A stretch of DNA of 64,000 nucleotides from Curtobacterium citreum (GTDB taxonomy: Bacteria > Actinomycetota > Actinomycetes > Actinomycetales > Microbacteriaceae), in assembly GCF_006715175.1 (NCBI RefSeq), contig NZ_VFMQ01000001.1, positions 1,550,001 to 1,614,000 of the forward strand. Direction: 5' to 3'. How positions within the stretch are numbered: position 1 is the stretch's first letter; the number at the start of each line of letters is the position of its first letter. Below are positions 16,821-26,123 of this stretch, piece by piece. Below the pieces are notes generated by a model. That model did no database searches and was not told the DNA's origin. It saw only the letters and a list, made by a program, of their open reading frames with translations. Position numbers and translations under genes: made by a program.

Positions 16821-17524
16821 TGGCGGCGCGGTCCGCCGCGGCCCGGGCGGGGTCCGCGGTCCCGGACCTGCTCACCATCGGGCAGGTCATCGCACGCCTC
16901 AAGCCCGACTTCCCGGACCTGTCGAGCTCCAAGCTGCGCTTCCTCGAGGAACGCGAGCTCGTCACGCCGATCCGCACGGCGAGCGGCTACCGGAAGTTCT
17001 CGGCGGCCGACGTCGAGCGGCTCCGCATCGTGCTCGGCCTGCAGCGCGACCACTACCTGCCGCTCAAGGTCATCAAGGACTACCTCGCCGACCTCGACGC
17101 GGGGCGCGACCCCGTCCTCCCCGGTGGTGGGGACGCGCCGAAGCCGTCGATCCTCGCGCGAGAGCGGCGCTTCACACGGGACGAGACCATCCGGGCGGCC
17201 GGGGCCACGCCGATGCTCCTGTCCGACGCCGTCTCGGCCTCGCTGCTCCCCGCCGCGGACACCTACGCCGACGACTCGGTCGCGGTGCTCAAGGCGCTCG
17301 TCGAACTGCAGCGGACCGGCATCGAGCCGCGGCACCTCCGCACCATGCGGGGCGTGGCCGAGCGCGAGGTCGGGTTGATCGAGTCCGCCCTCATGCCGGT
17401 GTCCCGTCGCGGTGACGCCACCTCGCGGGCGAAGGCCACCGAGCTCGCACGGGAGATCGCGGCGCACCTCGAGGTCATCCGGTCGAGCCTGATCCGCTCG
17501 GCCATCGGTCGTCTCGACGGATGA
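16820..17524 (+). CDS. ftsR: MerR-family regulator FtsR (Rv1828-like)
   Basis: The 234-residue protein starts with a winged-helix MerR DNA-binding domain: LLTIGQVIARLKPDFPDLSS, then KLRFLEERELVTPIRTASGY and RKFSAADVERLRIVLGL. It lacks the effector Cys of metal sensors; the C-terminal half (about 120 to 234) is helical and family-specific. The orthologue in Corynebacterium glutamicum (FtsR) activates ftsZ. The GTG start shares a base with the odhI stop (TAGTG), so it is translated with OdhI. The start was chosen for that overlap; no other start gives a complete helix-turn-helix with less upstream sequence. Confidence 0.88.
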   Translation: MAARSAAARAGSAVPDLLTIGQVIARLKPDFPDLSSSKLRFLEERELVTPIRTASGYRKFSAADVERLRIVLGLQRDHYLPLKVIKDYLADLDAGRDPVLPGGGDAPKPSILARERRFTRDETIRAAGATPMLLSDAVSASLLPAADTYADDSVAVLKALVELQRTGIEPRHLRTMRGVAEREVGLIESALMPVSRRGDATSRAKATELAREIAAHLEVIRSSLIRSAIGRLDG

Positions 17525-17648
17525 CACCCCGGTCGATCGACCTGCTCCGGCGGACAGCTGCACCTGTCGGTCGTCGGTGGTCGGGGCGTATCCTCGACAC
17601 GCCGGACGCGCCGGGGCGGATGTACCGGGCGCACCGCGTCCGAGTCGC

Positions 17649-17654
17649 TACCGT
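17649..17654 (+). promoter_or_regulatory. Putative -10 box for the second merR gene
   Basis: TACCGT lies 78 nt before the chosen ATG, followed immediately by an operator-like inverted repeat at 17671. Confidence 0.35.
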
Positions 17655-17670
17655 GGACCTCGGAACAACT

Positions 17671-17688
17671 CTCAACCCGTCGTTGAAC
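17671..17688 (+). promoter_or_regulatory. Operator-like inverted repeat before the second merR
   Basis: CTCAACC-CGTC-GTTGAACC contains the perfect inverted pair TCAAC-N5-GTTGA. The words CTCAACC and GTTGAACC recur before ftsZ (52794-52811, minus strand) and CTCAACCCG occurs before pyc (19553). A MerR-type site is a reasonable guess. Confidence 0.4.
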
Positions 17689-17726
17689 CTTCGGGTGTGA
17701 GCTCGAACGTCGTGGAAGGCATGCAC

Positions 17727-18287
17727 ATGAGTGGGACTGACACCCCCGGTACCGAGTCCGAGATGACCCGGTACGACCTCGGCCTGCTCTTCACCGACGG
17801 TCTCCCCGAACACGACGAGCAGAACGGCTACCGCGGCACCGTCGCCGCCCGTGCAGCCGGCATCTCGTACCGCCAGCTCGACTACTGGGCCCGCACCGAG
17901 CTCGTCCAGCCGACGATCCGCGGGGCCGCCGGCTCCGGGTCGCAGCGGCTGTACGGCTTCCGCGACATCCTCGTGCTCAAGCTCGTGAAGCGTCTGCTCG
18001 ACACGGGCATCTCGCTGCAGCAGATCCGCACCGCGGTGAACCAGCTCCGAGAGTCGGGCGTGTCCGACCTCGCCCAGACGACGCTCATGTCGGACGGCGC
18101 CTCGGTCTACCTGTGCACCTCCGACGACGAGGTCATCGACCTCGTGTCCCGCGGCCAGGGCGTCTTCGGCATCGCGGTGGGCAAGGTCCTGCGCGAGGTC
18201 GAGAGCTCCCTCGTCGAGCTCGACGCCACCCCGGCGGCCGACCCCGACGACGAGCTCGCAGCGCGCCGCGCTTCGCGCGCGTCCTGA
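17727..18287 (+). CDS. MerR-family regulator (Rv1830-like)
   Basis: The 186-residue protein carries a MerR-type domain, GYRGTVAARAAGISYRQLDY and then WARTELVQP, SQRLYGFRDILVLKLVKRLL and DTGISLQQIRTAV. It is followed by a short C-terminal domain (YLCTSDDEVIDLVSRGQGVF) typical of the Rv1830 group. ATG 17727 was preferred to 17721 because GGAAGG at 17714 is 7 nt from it. In mycobacteria the order is garA, Rv1828, Rv1829, Rv1830; here the Rv1829 nuclease-like gene is missing and the two regulators are 200 nt apart. The upstream inverted repeat suggests autoregulation. Confidence 0.85.
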   Translation: MSGTDTPGTESEMTRYDLGLLFTDGLPEHDEQNGYRGTVAARAAGISYRQLDYWARTELVQPTIRGAAGSGSQRLYGFRDILVLKLVKRLLDTGISLQQIRTAVNQLRESGVSDLAQTTLMSDGASVYLCTSDDEVIDLVSRGQGVFGIAVGKVLREVESSLVELDATPAADPDDELAARRASRAS

Positions 18288-18390
18288 CGCCGGCGCGCGC
18301 AGGCGCCGCCTCCGATCCGCGAGCACGCGCTCGCGCACACCCGCTCGCCGTGCGCGGACATGCCCGTGCGCACCCGAGCCTGTCTTCGCC

Positions 18391-18479
18391 GAGCGCGCCA
18401 TTTCTGTCCCGTTCGACGGGCGTGCCCGACCGGAAGTGCACGCTCGACGAACAGCACGCGGCGTGTCCTGCTCCCTCGA
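18391..18479 (+). repeat. Dispersed intergenic element, copy A
   Basis: Starts GAGCGCGCCATTTCTGTC and, exactly 70 nt after its first base, has GCGTGTCCTGC. An internal hairpin CGGGC/GCCCG occupies offsets 27 to 38. It is paired in inverted orientation with copy C, 94 nt away. The 417-nt gap between merR and parA holds nothing else that I can identify. Confidence 0.7.
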
Positions 18480-18573
18480 CGGGTACCGCTGTCCGTCCGG
18501 ACGGCGCCGCGGCCCAGGCCTCGGCTGCACGGCGGTCGACCGTGCGCGCGCGTGAAGGGGACGACCGTCGGCG

Positions 18574-18662
18574 CCGAACGTGCAGGACACGCCGTGCGCT
18601 GGCTGCGCTGTGTGCAATGGTCGTCGCCGGGGAGGGTCGAGCGGGACAGATCTGGCTCGCTC
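18574..18662 (-). repeat. Dispersed intergenic element, copy C (inverted)
   Basis: On the minus strand it starts GAGCGAGCCAGATCTGTC and has GCGTGTCCTGC exactly 70 nt after its first base, the same geometry as copies A, B and D. It faces copy A. Confidence 0.7.
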
Positions 18663-18704
18663 GCCGACGCCCCCGGCCGACCCGCGCCGGACCGCGCGAC
18701 GGAC

Positions 18705-19517
18705 CTAGGCGGCGCCGCCCTCGGCGTACGGGCCGATCTTGCCCGTGCGCATGATGCGCTCGAGCAGCTGGTCGAAGTTGCGCGCCATCTCCTGCGCGGA
18801 CTCGCCGGGCCACACGTGCAGGGGCTTCGCGGCACCCTGGGCCTGCTGGAGCGAGGTGCGCTCGGGCAGCTGCGGTGACAGGACGAGCGGACCGAACATG
18901 TCGCGGAGCTCCTTGATGCGGAACTGGTGCTCGAGCGACTGGACGCGGGCCCGGTTCACGATGATGCCGAGGGGCTGCAGCCGGGGGGAGAGACCGCGAC
19001 GGATCTCCTCGATCGCGCGGAGGGCACGGTCGGCAGCCGCGACGGAGAACAGCCCCGGCTCGGTGACCACCGTGACGCGGTCGGACGCTGCCCAGGCGGT
19101 GCGGGTGAGGGCGTTCAGCGAGGGTGCGCAGTCGATGAGCACGAGCTCGTAGTCCTGCTCGACGTTCGCCAGCGCCTCCTCGAGCTTCCAGATGTCCCGG
19201 ATGGAGGGGTGCGGACCGTCGAAGTTGATCGCCGAGGGGGAGCCGACGAGCACGTCGACCTTGCCCTGCGAGCCCTTCGTCCAGCCCGACGGGGCGATCG
19301 CCTGACGGACGACCTTCTCCTTCGGGTTCTCGAGGACGTCGGCGACGTTGAGGTGTCCGGAGATGTCGATGTCGAGGCCGGTGGAGACGTCCGACTGCGG
19401 GTCCAGGTCCACCACCAGCGTGCGCAGTCCCTTGGCGAACGCGGCCGAAGTCAGGCCGAGCGTCACCGTCGTCTTGCCGACACCACCCTTGAGGGAGCTC
19501 ACGCTGAGTACATGCAC
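18705..19517 (-). CDS. Orphan ParA/Soj-type ATPase
   Basis: The 270-residue protein has the deviant Walker A box KGGVGKTT with the signature Lys at residues 9 to 16, switch I VVDLDPQSDVS and Walker B YELVLIDCAPS near 130. It therefore belongs to the ParA/MinD family that forms ATP-dependent dimers and positions cargo on DNA or membrane. No parB, parS-like repeat or plasmid gene is near. Its place between a MerR regulator and pyc suggests a chromosomal role. GTG 19517 follows TAACGT by 8 nt and lacks a ribosome site, so it is probably leaderless. Confidence 0.88.
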   Translation of the reverse strand: MHVLSVSSLKGGVGKTTVTLGLTSAAFAKGLRTLVVDLDPQSDVSTGLDIDISGHLNVADVLENPKEKVVRQAIAPSGWTKGSQGKVDVLVGSPSAINFDGPHPSIRDIWKLEEALANVEQDYELVLIDCAPSLNALTRTAWAASDRVTVVTEPGLFSVAAADRALRAIEEIRRGLSPRLQPLGIIVNRARVQSLEHQFRIKELRDMFGPLVLSPQLPERTSLQQAQGAAKPLHVWPGESAQEMARNFDQLLERIMRTGKIGPYAEGGAA

Positions 19518-19525
19518 GGTGAGCC

Positions 19526-19531
19526 ACGTTA
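19526..19531 (-). promoter_or_regulatory. -10 box for parA, leaderless type
   Basis: Minus-strand TAACGT, eight bases, then GTG. It is divergent from and only 7 nt away from the pyc -10 box, so the two promoters must compete or share control. Confidence 0.42.
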
Positions 19532-19538
19532 CCGCCAG

Positions 19539-19568
19539 TAGGGTTGTGACACCTCAACCCGGGCTGAA
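19539..19568 (+). promoter_or_regulatory. pyc promoter region with CTCAACCCG motif
   Basis: TAGGGT (19539-19544) is a fitting -10 box 33 nt before the pyc GTG. Downstream, CTCAACCCGGGCTGAA (19553-19568) shares CTCAACCCG with the region before the second merR gene. Located after the start site, it would act as a roadblock-type operator if bound. Confidence 0.4.
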
Positions 19569-19577
19569 AGGGACGTC

Positions 19578-22500
19578 GTGTTCAGCAAGATCCTCGTGGC
19601 GAACCGTGGCGAGATCGCCATCCGCGCGTTCCGTGCCGCGTACGAGCTGGGGGCGCGGACCGTCGCCGTCTACCCGTACGAGGACCGCAACTCCCTGCAC
19701 CGTCTGAAGGCCGACGAGGCGTACGTCATCGGCGAGCGGGGCCACCCCGTCCGCGCGTACCTCGACGTCGCCGAGATCATCCGGGTCGCCCGCGAGTCGG
19801 GCGCCGACGCGATCTACCCCGGTTACGGCTTCCTGTCCGAGAACCCCGAGCTCGCGGCGGCCGCCGCGGCGAACGGCATCACCTTCATCGGCCCCGGCGA
19901 GCACGTCCTCGAGATGGCCGGCAACAAGGTCACCGCGAAGGAGCACGCGGTCGCGGCTGGTGTCCCCGTCCTCGCGAGCACCCCGGCGAGCCGCGACGTC
20001 GACGAGCTCCTCGCCGGTGCGGACGCGATCGGCTTCCCGGTCTTCGCGAAGGCCGTCGCCGGTGGTGGTGGTCGCGGCATGCGGCGTGTCGAGACGAAGG
20101 CCGAGCTCCGTGCCGCCCTCGAGGAGGCCATGCGCGAGGCCGACAGCGCCTTCGGTGACCCGACGATGTTCCTCGAGCAGGCCGTCATCCGGCCGCGGCA
20201 CATCGAGGTGCAGGTCCTCGCCGACGCCACGGGCACCGGGGCCGGCACGATCCACCTGTTCGAGCGCGACTGCTCGGTGCAGCGCCGGAACCAGAAGGTG
20301 GTGGAGATCGCCCCTGCGCCGGACCTCGACCCGTCGATCGCCGCCGCCCTGCACCGCGACGCCGTCGCGTTCGCCCGGTCGATCGGGTACGTCAACGCCG
20401 GCACCGTGGAGTTCCTGCTGGACACCGAGGGCGAGCGCGCCGGGCAGCACGTCTTCATCGAGATGAACCCGCGCATCCAGGTCGAGCACACCGTGACCGA
20501 GGAGGTGACGGACGTCGACCTCGTGCAGTCGCAGATGCGCATCGCCGCGGGGGAGACCCTCGCCGACCTCGGCCTGACGCAGGACACCGTCAGCGTGCAC
20601 GGCGCCGCCCTCCAGACCCGCATCACGACCGAGGACCCCACCCAGGGCTTCCGACCGGACACCGGGCGCATCACCACCTACCGCAGCCCGGGCGGCGCGG
20701 GCGTGCGGCTCGACGGCGGCACGGTCGCGACCGGCGCGCAGATCAGCCCGCACTTCGACTCGATGCTCGCGAAGATGACCTGCCGCGGCAGGGACTTCCC
20801 GGCGGCCGTCGCCCGCGCGAAGCGTGCGCTCGCGGAGTTCCGCATCCGCGGGGTCAGCACGAACATCCCGTTCCTGCAGGCCGTGCTCGACGACCCCGAC
20901 TTCGCCCGCGGCGACGTCTCGACGAAGTTCATCGAGGAGCGCCCGCAGCTCTTCGGCGGCCACGTGTCGAAGGACCGCGGCACGAAGGTGCTCGGCTGGC
21001 TCGCCGACGTGACGGTGAACAAGCCGAACGGCGAGCGGCGCCCGCAGACCGTCGAGCCGAGCGAGAAGCTCCCGGCGGTCGACCTGTCGACCCCGCCGCC
21101 GGCCGGGCAGCGCGACCGGCTGGTCGCGATGGGTCCGGCGGCGTGGGCCCGGTCGCTCCGTGAGCAGACCGCCCTCGCCGTCACCGAGACGACGATGCGC
21201 GACGCCCACCAGTCACTCCTGGCGACCCGGGTCCGCACGAAGGACCTCGTCGCGGTCGCCCCGCACGTCGCCCGGTTGACCCCCCAGCTGCTCAGCGTCG
21301 AGGCCTGGGGCGGTGCGACGTACGACGTCGCGCTCCGGTTCCTCGGCGAGGACCCCTGGGAACGACTGAGCGCCCTGCGGGCCGCGATGCCGAACCTGCC
21401 GATCCAGATGCTGCTGCGCGGCCGGAACACGGTCGGCTACACGCCGTACCCGACCGAGGTCACCGACGCGTTCGTCGCCGAGGCCGCGGCCACCGGCGTC
21501 GACGTCTTCCGCGTGTTCGACGCCCTGAACGACGTGTCGCAGCTGCGTCCCGCGCTCGAGGCCGTGCTCGCCACCGACACGGCCGTCGCCGAGGCAGCCC
21601 TCTGCTACTCCGGCGACCTGCTCGACCCCGCCGAGGACCTCTACACGCTCGACTACTACCTCCGGCTCGCGGAACAGATGGTCGAGGCCGGCGCGCACGT
21701 CATCGGCATCAAGGACATGGCCGGCCTGCTCCGCGCGGGTGCGGCCGAGCGGCTCGTCGGCGCCCTGCGGGAGCGCTTCGACCAGCCCGTCCACGTGCAC
21801 ACGCACGACACGGCCGGCGGACAGCTCGCCACGCTCCTCGCCGCGGCCCGCGCGGGAGCGGACGCGGTGGACGTCGCGGCGGCCCCGATGGCCGGCACGA
21901 CGAGCCAGCCGAGCATGTCCGCGCTCGTCGCCGCCCTGGCCCACACCGAGCGGGACACCGGGCTCGACCTGGCCGCGGTCGGCGCGCTCGAGCCCTACTG
22001 GGAGGCCGTTCGCCGCGCGTACGCGCCGTTCGAGTCCGGCCTGCCCGGGCCGACCGGCCGCGTGTACCACCACGAGATCCCGGGCGGGCAGCTCTCGAAC
22101 CTCCGCCAGCAGGCCATCGCGCTCGGCCTCGGCGACCGCTTCGAGCAGGTCGAGGACTGGTACGCCGAGGCGAACCGCATCCTCGGTCGCCCGACCAAGG
22201 TCACGCCGTCCTCGAAGGTCGTCGGCGACCTCGCCCTGCAGCTCGCCGCGGTCGACGCCGACCCCGCCGACTTCGAGGAGAACCCCCAGAAGTACGACGT
22301 CCCGGACTCGGTCGTCGGCTTCATGGCCGGGGAGCTCGGCGACCTGCCCGGTGGCTGGCCGGAGCCGTTCCGGTCGAAGGTCCTCGCCGGGCGCGACGTC
22401 CGGCTCGAGGTCACCCCGGTGCCGGACGCCGAGCGCGCGCACCTCGCGACGCCCGGTCCCGAGCGGCAGCAGGCCCTGAACCGGCTGCTCTTCCCGCAGC

Positions 22501-22988
22501 CCACGCGCCAGTTCGCGAGTGTCCGCGAGCAGTACGGCGACCTGTCCGTCGTCCCGACCGTCGACTACCTCTACGGCCTGCGCCCCGGACAGGAGCACGT
22601 GGTGCCGCTCGGCCGCGGCGTGAACCTGTTCGTCGGGCTCGAGGCGATCGGCGAGGTGGACGAGCGCGGGATGCGCACGGTGATGGCGACCCTCAACGGC
22701 CAGCTCCGCCCCGTGTCCGTCCGCGACCGTTCGGTCGAGGTCGAGACCAAGGCCGCCGAACGCGCGGACAAGGCGGACCCGAAGCACGTCGCGGCCCCGT
22801 TCTCGGGTGTCGTGACGCTCAAGGTCGCCGTCGGTGACGTCGTCGAGGCCGGTCAGGCCGTGGCGAGCATCGAGGCGATGAAGATGGAAGCGGCCATCAC
22901 GGCGCCCGTGTCGGGCACCGTCGGCCGTCTCGCGATCCCGGCGACCCAGCAGGTGGACGCCGGCGACCTCCTGGTGGTGCTGCAGTAA
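19578..22988 (+). CDS. pyc: Pyruvate carboxylase
   Basis: This 1136-residue single-chain anaplerotic enzyme makes oxaloacetate from pyruvate, bicarbonate and ATP. The biotin carboxylase part (1 to about 450) starts [20 protein letters not shown] and has the ATP-grasp loop [12 protein letters not shown] and [14 protein letters not shown]. The carboxyltransferase barrel (about 530 to 800) starts [20 protein letters not shown] and includes [11 protein letters not shown]. The biotin carrier domain at the end has the acceptor Lys in EAMKMEA (about residue 1101). GTG start with AAAGGGA upstream. The peptide deformylase gene follows after 1 nt, so the two are probably co-transcribed. Confidence 0.97.
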   Translation: MFSKILVANRGEIAIRAFRAAYELGARTVAVYPYEDRNSLHRLKADEAYVIGERGHPVRAYLDVAEIIRVARESGADAIYPGYGFLSENPELAAAAAANGITFIGPGEHVLEMAGNKVTAKEHAVAAGVPVLASTPASRDVDELLAGADAIGFPVFAKAVAGGGGRGMRRVETKAELRAALEEAMREADSAFGDPTMFLEQAVIRPRHIEVQVLADATGTGAGTIHLFERDCSVQRRNQKVVEIAPAPDLDPSIAAALHRDAVAFARSIGYVNAGTVEFLLDTEGERAGQHVFIEMNPRIQVEHTVTEEVTDVDLVQSQMRIAAGETLADLGLTQDTVSVHGAALQTRITTEDPTQGFRPDTGRITTYRSPGGAGVRLDGGTVATGAQISPHFDSMLAKMTCRGRDFPAAVARAKRALAEFRIRGVSTNIPFLQAVLDDPDFARGDVSTKFIEERPQLFGGHVSKDRGTKVLGWLADVTVNKPNGERRPQTVEPSEKLPAVDLSTPPPAGQRDRLVAMGPAAWARSLREQTALAVTETTMRDAHQSLLATRVRTKDLVAVAPHVARLTPQLLSVEAWGGATYDVALRFLGEDPWERLSALRAAMPNLPIQMLLRGRNTVGYTPYPTEVTDAFVAEAAATGVDVFRVFDALNDVSQLRPALEAVLATDTAVAEAALCYSGDLLDPAEDLYTLDYYLRLAEQMVEAGAHVIGIKDMAGLLRAGAAERLVGALRERFDQPVHVHTHDTAGGQLATLLAAARAGADAVDVAAAPMAGTTSQPSMSALVAALAHTERDTGLDLAAVGALEPYWEAVRRAYAPFESGLPGPTGRVYHHEIPGGQLSNLRQQAIALGLGDRFEQVEDWYAEANRILGRPTKVTPSSKVVGDLALQLAAVDADPADFEENPQKYDVPDSVVGFMAGELGDLPGGWPEPFRSKVLAGRDVRLEVTPVPDAERAHLATPGPERQQALNRLLFPQPTRQFASVREQYGDLSVVPTVDYLYGLRPGQEHVVPLGRGVNLFVGLEAIGEVDERGMRTVMATLNGQLRPVSVRDRSVEVETKAAERADKADPKHVAAPFSGVVTLKVAVGDVVEAGQAVASIEAMKMEAAITAPVSGTVGRLAIPATQQVDAGDLLVVLQ

Positions 22989-22989
22989 C

Positions 22990-23484
22990 GTGACCGTCCG
23001 TCCCATCCGCCTGTTCGGCGACCCCGTCCTCCGTTCGCCCGCCGACCCGGTCCGCATCGGTGCCGACGGCGTCCGTGAACTCGTGCAGGACCTCATCGAC
23101 ACCGTCAAGGAGCCCGGGCGCGCCGGTGTCGCCGCCCCGCAGATCGGCGTGGGCCTCCGGGCGTTCTCGTACAACGTCGACGGTGAGGTCGGGTACGTGC
23201 TCAACCCGGAGCTCGTCGAGGTCTCCGGTGAACCCGAGCTGATGGACGAGGGCTGCCTGTCCGTGCCCGGCCTGGGCTACCCGACCAGGCGCTTCCCGCA
23301 CGCGAAGGTCCGCGGCGTCGACGTCGACGGCAACCCTGTGGTGCTCGAGGGCGACGGCCTGATGGCCGAGGCGCTGCAGCACGAGTGCGACCACCTCGAC
23401 GGCACCGTGTACGTCATGACGCTCGACCCGGAGACCCGCCGGCAGGCCCTGCGGGACATCCGGGCCCAGGACTGGTTCCACTGA
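22990..23484 (+). CDS. def: Peptide deformylase
   Basis: The metalloenzyme removes the N-formyl group from nascent proteins. All three motifs are intact in 164 residues: GVAAPQIG (motif I), EGCLS with the metal-binding Cys (motif II) and HECDHLDG with the two metal His and catalytic Glu (motif III). The GTG start lies 1 nt after the pyc stop with no separate promoter, so expression depends on the pyc transcript. Confidence 0.95.
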   Translation: MTVRPIRLFGDPVLRSPADPVRIGADGVRELVQDLIDTVKEPGRAGVAAPQIGVGLRAFSYNVDGEVGYVLNPELVEVSGEPELMDEGCLSVPGLGYPTRRFPHAKVRGVDVDGNPVVLEGDGLMAEALQHECDHLDGTVYVMTLDPETRRQALRDIRAQDWFH

Positions 23485-23537
23485 TCCGCACGCGCGCCGC
23501 TGCCGTCCGTCCGTTGCGCCCACGTCCCCCGAGACCG

Positions 23538-23543
23538 TAGGCT
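23538..23543 (+). promoter_or_regulatory. Putative -10 box for the secreted repeat protein
   Basis: TAGGCT lies 115 nt before the ATG. The resulting leader contains a perfect 8-bp hairpin, GCCGGCGC (23584) with GCGCCGGC (23600), which could affect mRNA stability. Confidence 0.38.
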
Positions 23544-23657
23544 CCGCGCAGGGACATCGCGCGCACCCGAACGTGCACTCCCGGCCGGCGCTCGAGGGCG
23601 CGCCGGCGGGCAACCCGCACGCTGCAGGGCGCACGGGTCGAGCGGCAAGGGGACGGC

Positions 23658-25799
23658 ATGCGCCGGACGGTCGGTGGACGCTTCGTGGTCGGACTGGTGG
23701 TGACCGCGCTGGCGGTCGGCACCCTGGGGGTCGTCGCGACGACCGGCGGTGCGTCGCCGGCGCACGCGGCCACGGCGGAACCGGAGGCCCCGGACTTCGC
23801 GTCGGACACCTACGGCGACCCGTGGGACTACGCGAACGTCGAGGACCAGAACACGTCGTCGACCGGGACGACGACGACCGTCACGGGCGGCGTGCTGCGC
23901 GTCGACCTGCGCTCGGGGGACTCGATCCCGCTCGTCGACACGACCAGCGGGAGCCTGCCGTACGGCCGGGACGGCGTCGTGCAGCCCGTCGACACGTCGC
24001 GGTACTCGTCGCTGTCCTTCAGCATGGACCAGCCGTTCTCGAACCAGATCGGCGCGGTCTACTGGTGGACCTGCCGCGAGAAGACGTCGGCGTGCGGCGG
24101 CGGCATCACCTTCTCGGTGACGGCCGGGTCCCGCGTCTACGACCTCCCGCTGGACGTGTCGTCGACGCTGCAGGGCAAGCGACCCTGGTCGGGCAAGGTC
24201 GTCGCGCTCCGCCTCGACCCCGTCGTGCTCCCCGCGGGGAAGACCGGGACCGCGTCCATCGACTGGACCCGCCTCCACGGGAAGGGTGGCGCGCACGCCG
24301 CCTACCCGCCGGGCGACCACGGCTCGTTCTCGGTCGCGGCACGCCCGCGTCCGGTGGTCGACTCCCCGAACCCGTCCCAGGGTGAGGACCTGGCGACCAC
24401 GCAGCGCGGTCGGCCGTGGGACTTCACGTCCGCGGCGGGCGCCGCCGGGATCACGGTCGAGAACGCCACCGTCCTCGGCTACGACTCGACCGGCATGGTC
24501 GCCAGGAACTCAGGCGTCCACCCCGGTGACTCGCAGCTGCACATCCCGGTGTCGGCCTTCTCCGGCGCGAAGTACCACAACCTGTCCTTCGACTACACGT
24601 ACGACGGACCGTTCTCGCTCGCGGACACCCCGGGTGGCGGGAAGCTCGCGCGGATCATCTGGTGGGACCGCTCGTCGGGCACACCGCAGATCGGCAACGA
24701 TGTGCTCACAGCCGCCGGGGTGAACGCGCGGCAGGTGTCGATCGACCTGAACGCCCAGAGCGATCTCGACGAGGACGCGCTCCAGCCGCGGTTCGAGTGG
24801 AACGGCGCGACCATCGACCAGTTCCGCTTCGACCCGAACGAGGACCCGGGCGCGCTGACGTGGCACCTCCGGGCGATCCACCTGCGCGCCGACCCGGTCG
24901 CACGCGGCGCGACGACGGTCACGTTCCACGACACCGCGTGGGTCGCCGGCGCGACCGCGTCCGTGGCGGTGCAGGCAGCCGGGACGTCGACCTGGACCGA
25001 CATCGCCACCGGCGTCGCCGTCACCCAGGGCAGCAACGCGGTGCCCTTCCGGCTCGGGAACGGGCTGGACGCCGGCACCTACCGCGTCCGCGTGACGATC
25101 ACGCACCCGGACACCGGGAGCCAGTCCGCGCTGTCGCCCGGTGTCGTGGTGATGCAGCGGGACCCGTCGCACGACCCCCTCGGAAGCTTCGACTCGCTGG
25201 CCGGCGGGGCCGGCACGGCCACGGTCGCCGGCTGGGCGTTCGACCCCGACGGATCGCCGATCGCGGTGCGCTTCTACGAGGGCGCGTCGTACCTCGGAGC
25301 GGTGACCACCTCCGTCCGTCGCGCCGACGTCCAGCGGGCGCACCCCGGTGCCCCGGCCGCCTCAGGGTTCCAGGGCACGCTGTCGCTCCCTGCCGGGACG
25401 CACTCGGTCTGCGCCTACGCGATCTCGGTCGGCGCCGGATCGAACACCACGCTCGGATGCCGCTCGGTGACGGTGCGCGCGGACACGTCGCACGACCCGC
25501 GGGGCAGTCTCGACACCGCGTCCGTCTCCGGGTCCTCAGCGGTGCTCGCGGGCTGGGCCTTCGACGTCGACGGCGCGCCGACCACGATCCGCTTCTACGA
25601 GGGTGCGAGCTACCTCGGTGCGACGACGACCGGGCGTCCCCGTCCGGACGTCCAGCGGAACGTCTCGGGCGCGCCGGCGAACGCCGGGTGGCAGGGGTCG
25701 ATCCCGATCGGCAGCGGATCGCACAGCGTGTGCGCGTTCGCCATCACCGTCGGGCCGGGGTCGAACACCAACCTCGGTTGCCGGACGGTCTCGCGCTGA
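23658..25799 (+). CDS. Secreted protein with C-terminal tandem repeats
   Basis: I do not recognise an enzyme in this 713-residue protein. A clear signal peptide ends at PAHA-A (residues about 1 to 38). Two similar beta-rich regions follow: PWDYANVEDQ near 55 and PWDFTSAAG near 252, each followed by a predicted carbohydrate-binding-like jelly roll. A short Fn3-like segment (about 415 to 490) leads to two tandem repeats of about 100 residues (about 500 to 713). Each has HDP-x-G-S, AGWAFD-x-DG, RFYEGASYLGA and HSVCA-x-AI, and each ends GSNT-x-LGCR. The paired Cys in every repeat would form disulfides outside the cell. Such repeats occur on surface and cell-wall proteins of Actinobacteria. Confidence 0.8.
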   Translation: MRRTVGGRFVVGLVVTALAVGTLGVVATTGGASPAHAATAEPEAPDFASDTYGDPWDYANVEDQNTSSTGTTTTVTGGVLRVDLRSGDSIPLVDTTSGSLPYGRDGVVQPVDTSRYSSLSFSMDQPFSNQIGAVYWWTCREKTSACGGGITFSVTAGSRVYDLPLDVSSTLQGKRPWSGKVVALRLDPVVLPAGKTGTASIDWTRLHGKGGAHAAYPPGDHGSFSVAARPRPVVDSPNPSQGEDLATTQRGRPWDFTSAAGAAGITVENATVLGYDSTGMVARNSGVHPGDSQLHIPVSAFSGAKYHNLSFDYTYDGPFSLADTPGGGKLARIIWWDRSSGTPQIGNDVLTAAGVNARQVSIDLNAQSDLDEDALQPRFEWNGATIDQFRFDPNEDPGALTWHLRAIHLRADPVARGATTVTFHDTAWVAGATASVAVQAAGTSTWTDIATGVAVTQGSNAVPFRLGNGLDAGTYRVRVTITHPDTGSQSALSPGVVVMQRDPSHDPLGSFDSLAGGAGTATVAGWAFDPDGSPIAVRFYEGASYLGAVTTSVRRADVQRAHPGAPAASGFQGTLSLPAGTHSVCAYAISVGAGSNTTLGCRSVTVRADTSHDPRGSLDTASVSGSSAVLAGWAFDVDGAPTTIRFYEGASYLGATTTGRPRPDVQRNVSGAPANAGWQGSIPIGSGSHSVCAFAITVGPGSNTNLGCRTVSR

Positions 25800-25822
25800 G
25801 CGTCGGCCCGCCCGCGGCGTGG

Positions 25823-25844
25823 GACCGCACGTTCCGTTGCGGTC
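25823..25844 (+). terminator. Hairpin after the secreted repeat protein
   Basis: GACCGCA, 8-nt loop, TGCGGTC, 24 nt after the stop codon. There is no T-tract. Confidence 0.45.
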
Positions 25845-25949
25845 TCCCGTGACACCCCTTCGCGGGATTGTCGGTTCGTCCTGACGAGGAGGTACCGTGT
25901 CCCGGTCGGCACCCACCGACGTGTCACCCCATCACCCAGGACGAGCACC

Positions 25950-26081
25950 ATGGCCTCACAGAACGACGAGCTCAGCTCTCACCGCACCCGCACCAACCGC
26001 CGCCCCGAGCCGGTCCCCGTGGCGACCGCCGCGACGGGCGTCATCGCCGACGTCGACATGGAGGTCGCGCAGGCTGGCTGA
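25950..26081 (+). CDS. Possible 43-residue peptide
   Basis: ATG to TGA encodes MASQNDELSS followed by a basic stretch SHRTRTNRRPEPVP and an acidic, hydrophobic end. A plausible TACCGT box lies at 25893 and the ORF sits exactly between that box and the hairpin at 26124. AGGAGG at 25887 belongs to a competing GTG frame that runs through the hairpin. There is no similarity I can name, no signal peptide and no Cys. It may be a small protein or only a leader. The case rests on position and frame. Confidence 0.33.
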   Translation: MASQNDELSSHRTRTNRRPEPVPVATAATGVIADVDMEVAQAG

Positions 26082-26123
26082 GCCGGGCGCGGCGCCGCGG
26101 CGCCGTCCCGACTGGCAACGCAA

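Noticed and set aside
18113..18878. Long ORFs on both strands in the merR-parA gap
   Set aside because: They overlap the real merR or parA genes in other frames or are low-complexity translations of the inverted repeat pair; no start signal or family motif.
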